From: Chara braunii | Taxonomy: Eukaryota > Streptophyta > Charophyceae > Charales > Characeae | Assembly (NCBI GenBank): GCA_003427395.1 | Contig: BFEA01000094.1 | Coordinates: forward strand, 3,427,225-3,466,772 | Direction of reading: 5' to 3' | DNA: 39,548 bases | Shown here: positions 38,494-39,548 of the stretch, piece after piece | How positions within the stretch are numbered: position 1 is the first letter of the stretch | Layout of the letters: the number at the start of each line of letters is the position of its first letter | Made by a program: the position numbers and the translations under genes | The notes under the pieces: model-generated | Told to the model about the DNA's origin: nothing | Seen by the model: only the letters and a program-made list of their open reading frames with translations | Database searches by the model: none

Positions 38494-39548
38494 NAGAGTC
38501 CGCTCGTGAGGGCTGCGATCTCTATGGGTTGGACCTCTGGGTGTGGACACGTGGCGATTGATGTCGCGTGTTATGGTTAGGCTCCGTAATTCCAGAGGCT
38601 CGGCAGTTACCGCGTCGTCTCCAATTTCTGCACGGCGTGTGGGGCCAATATGGGGCTATGGAATTCCANGGTACCACCATGAGCTGGTGCTATGAGAGGA
38701 GGAGATGGAAGGGAGGGAAATTGGTAGCGATAATGACGAAGNCGAGGGATATGAAATATTGTGTGTTATAAGTAGTCGGGTAGTCGGGACCCCTCGAGTC
38801 GNTGGTTATGGCGAGGCGAAAGTCCCTGGGATACAACCAATCGTTTTCGGTTAGACAGGGGAATTCCGGATGTCTCAGCCTAAGCTGTTCTCCCTCCTAG
38901 TATTCTTGGTACTCTGAGTCCCGCAATCTTTCCTGTTCTGCGATGTACGACATTTTGTCATTCCNGNGGATCACTAGCTGCAGCNTAGTGGGAACCCTCC
39001 GCACGCATCGGGTCGTACTTCGATTGACAAGGGAATTTCTGGGTATGGTGGCGNAAATTCCTACCACCTCAAATTCTCAGAAAAAGGAAATTCCGCCCTT
39101 ATCCCGATACCGAAGGTGCCAAGTTCATCAGTGATCGAGAATCGCCCNNGTGTGGACACGTGTAGGCCGCGGTGATCAGATCCCGCTTAGACGTGCGCAC
39201 ACGAGGTGTTCGATCGTACACGGACTTGTTGGCTGATTTTCGTGTCAAAGTAAGTGTTCAGTCCTACATGCAAAATCGCCACGTGGCATAGATAAACCAC
39301 CTAATCATCTAATCATTCAGTGATCCTGCAAACAATCATTTCCGATCATACAAAATGACATCGCACACATCAGACACCGCAACAACATCAAACTCTTATC
39401 TTGACGACAACAAATCAAAGTGACAAGCAACGATGATGATTAGGCAAAAACGACAAGCATATCATTCCATCAGGACTTCGTCCATCCAATATACACAAAA
39501 GAGGAAGGATCGAAACTGAATAAGACACCATACAACGGCCACCATCGA
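38494..39548 (-). repeat. Partial third LTR copy, diverged
   Basis: Starts abruptly in mid-LTR, matching the left LTR from about 25274 onward (GTGAGGG.T.CGAT.CTATG, then GGTTAGGCTCCG, then GAAGGGAGGGAAATTGGTAG). It runs to the window edge. It is more diverged than the other two and belongs to a related older element or to a misjoined contig. Confidence 0.8.

Overview
The window looks like nuclear DNA from a streptophyte (land plant or charophyte alga). A charophyte such as Chara is my best guess, but I cannot confirm it. The signs are two exons of a plant-type GH5 endo-beta-mannanase, a plant-like U6 snRNA copy, a retrotransposon primer-binding site matching plant initiator tRNA-Met, long repeat-filled introns, and dense microsatellites. 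Nearly everything else is mobile DNA or its remains.

Layout. 1-3.7 kb: tandem repeats, a U6 snRNA retropseudogene (minus), then two consecutive mannanase exons on the minus strand separated by a 2-kb intron; the gene leaves the window to the left. 3.8-24 kb: an accessory region packed with small non-autonomous elements. These fall into several foldback (MITE-like) families: A, termini C(A/T)GGGGC..GTCCCAC; B, termini CTAC.GTCTTCCCCCG; C, GAGTCACAAAAACGAG; D; one large foldback; and a TTAA-bounded family with ends ACCACCAGTACT. The region also holds three tRNA-derived (SINE-like) sequences with A and B boxes, two fragments of LINE ORF2, many tandem repeats, and an unusual 1-kb field of GTACGGAC repeats. 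Several of these elements are nested in one another.

24.99-38.49 kb: a 13.5-kb Ty3/gypsy LTR retrotransposon on the minus strand. In its own reading direction it runs 5' LTR (35936-38493), PBS, gag with one zinc knuckle, protease, spacer, reverse transcriptase, RNase H, a PHD-like zinc finger, integrase with GPY/F module, an extra post-pol ORF3 that overlaps the pol stop by ATGA, and 3' LTR (24990-27680). It is dead: there are several in-frame stops and frameshifts, the RT YxDD box reads YIND, the protease DSG reads DSR, and the integrase zinc cysteines are tyrosines. Part of a third, more diverged LTR copy begins at an N at 38494 and runs to the window end.

The assembly around the LTRs is suspect. 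A 468-bp block, including its ambiguous bases, occurs identically in both LTRs, and a 95-bp block is duplicated around a single N. The most unusual biology is the PHD-like finger and the coupled ORF3 of the Ty3 element, followed by the U6 retrocopy with an insertion at its catalytic box, and the TTAA-bounded element family.
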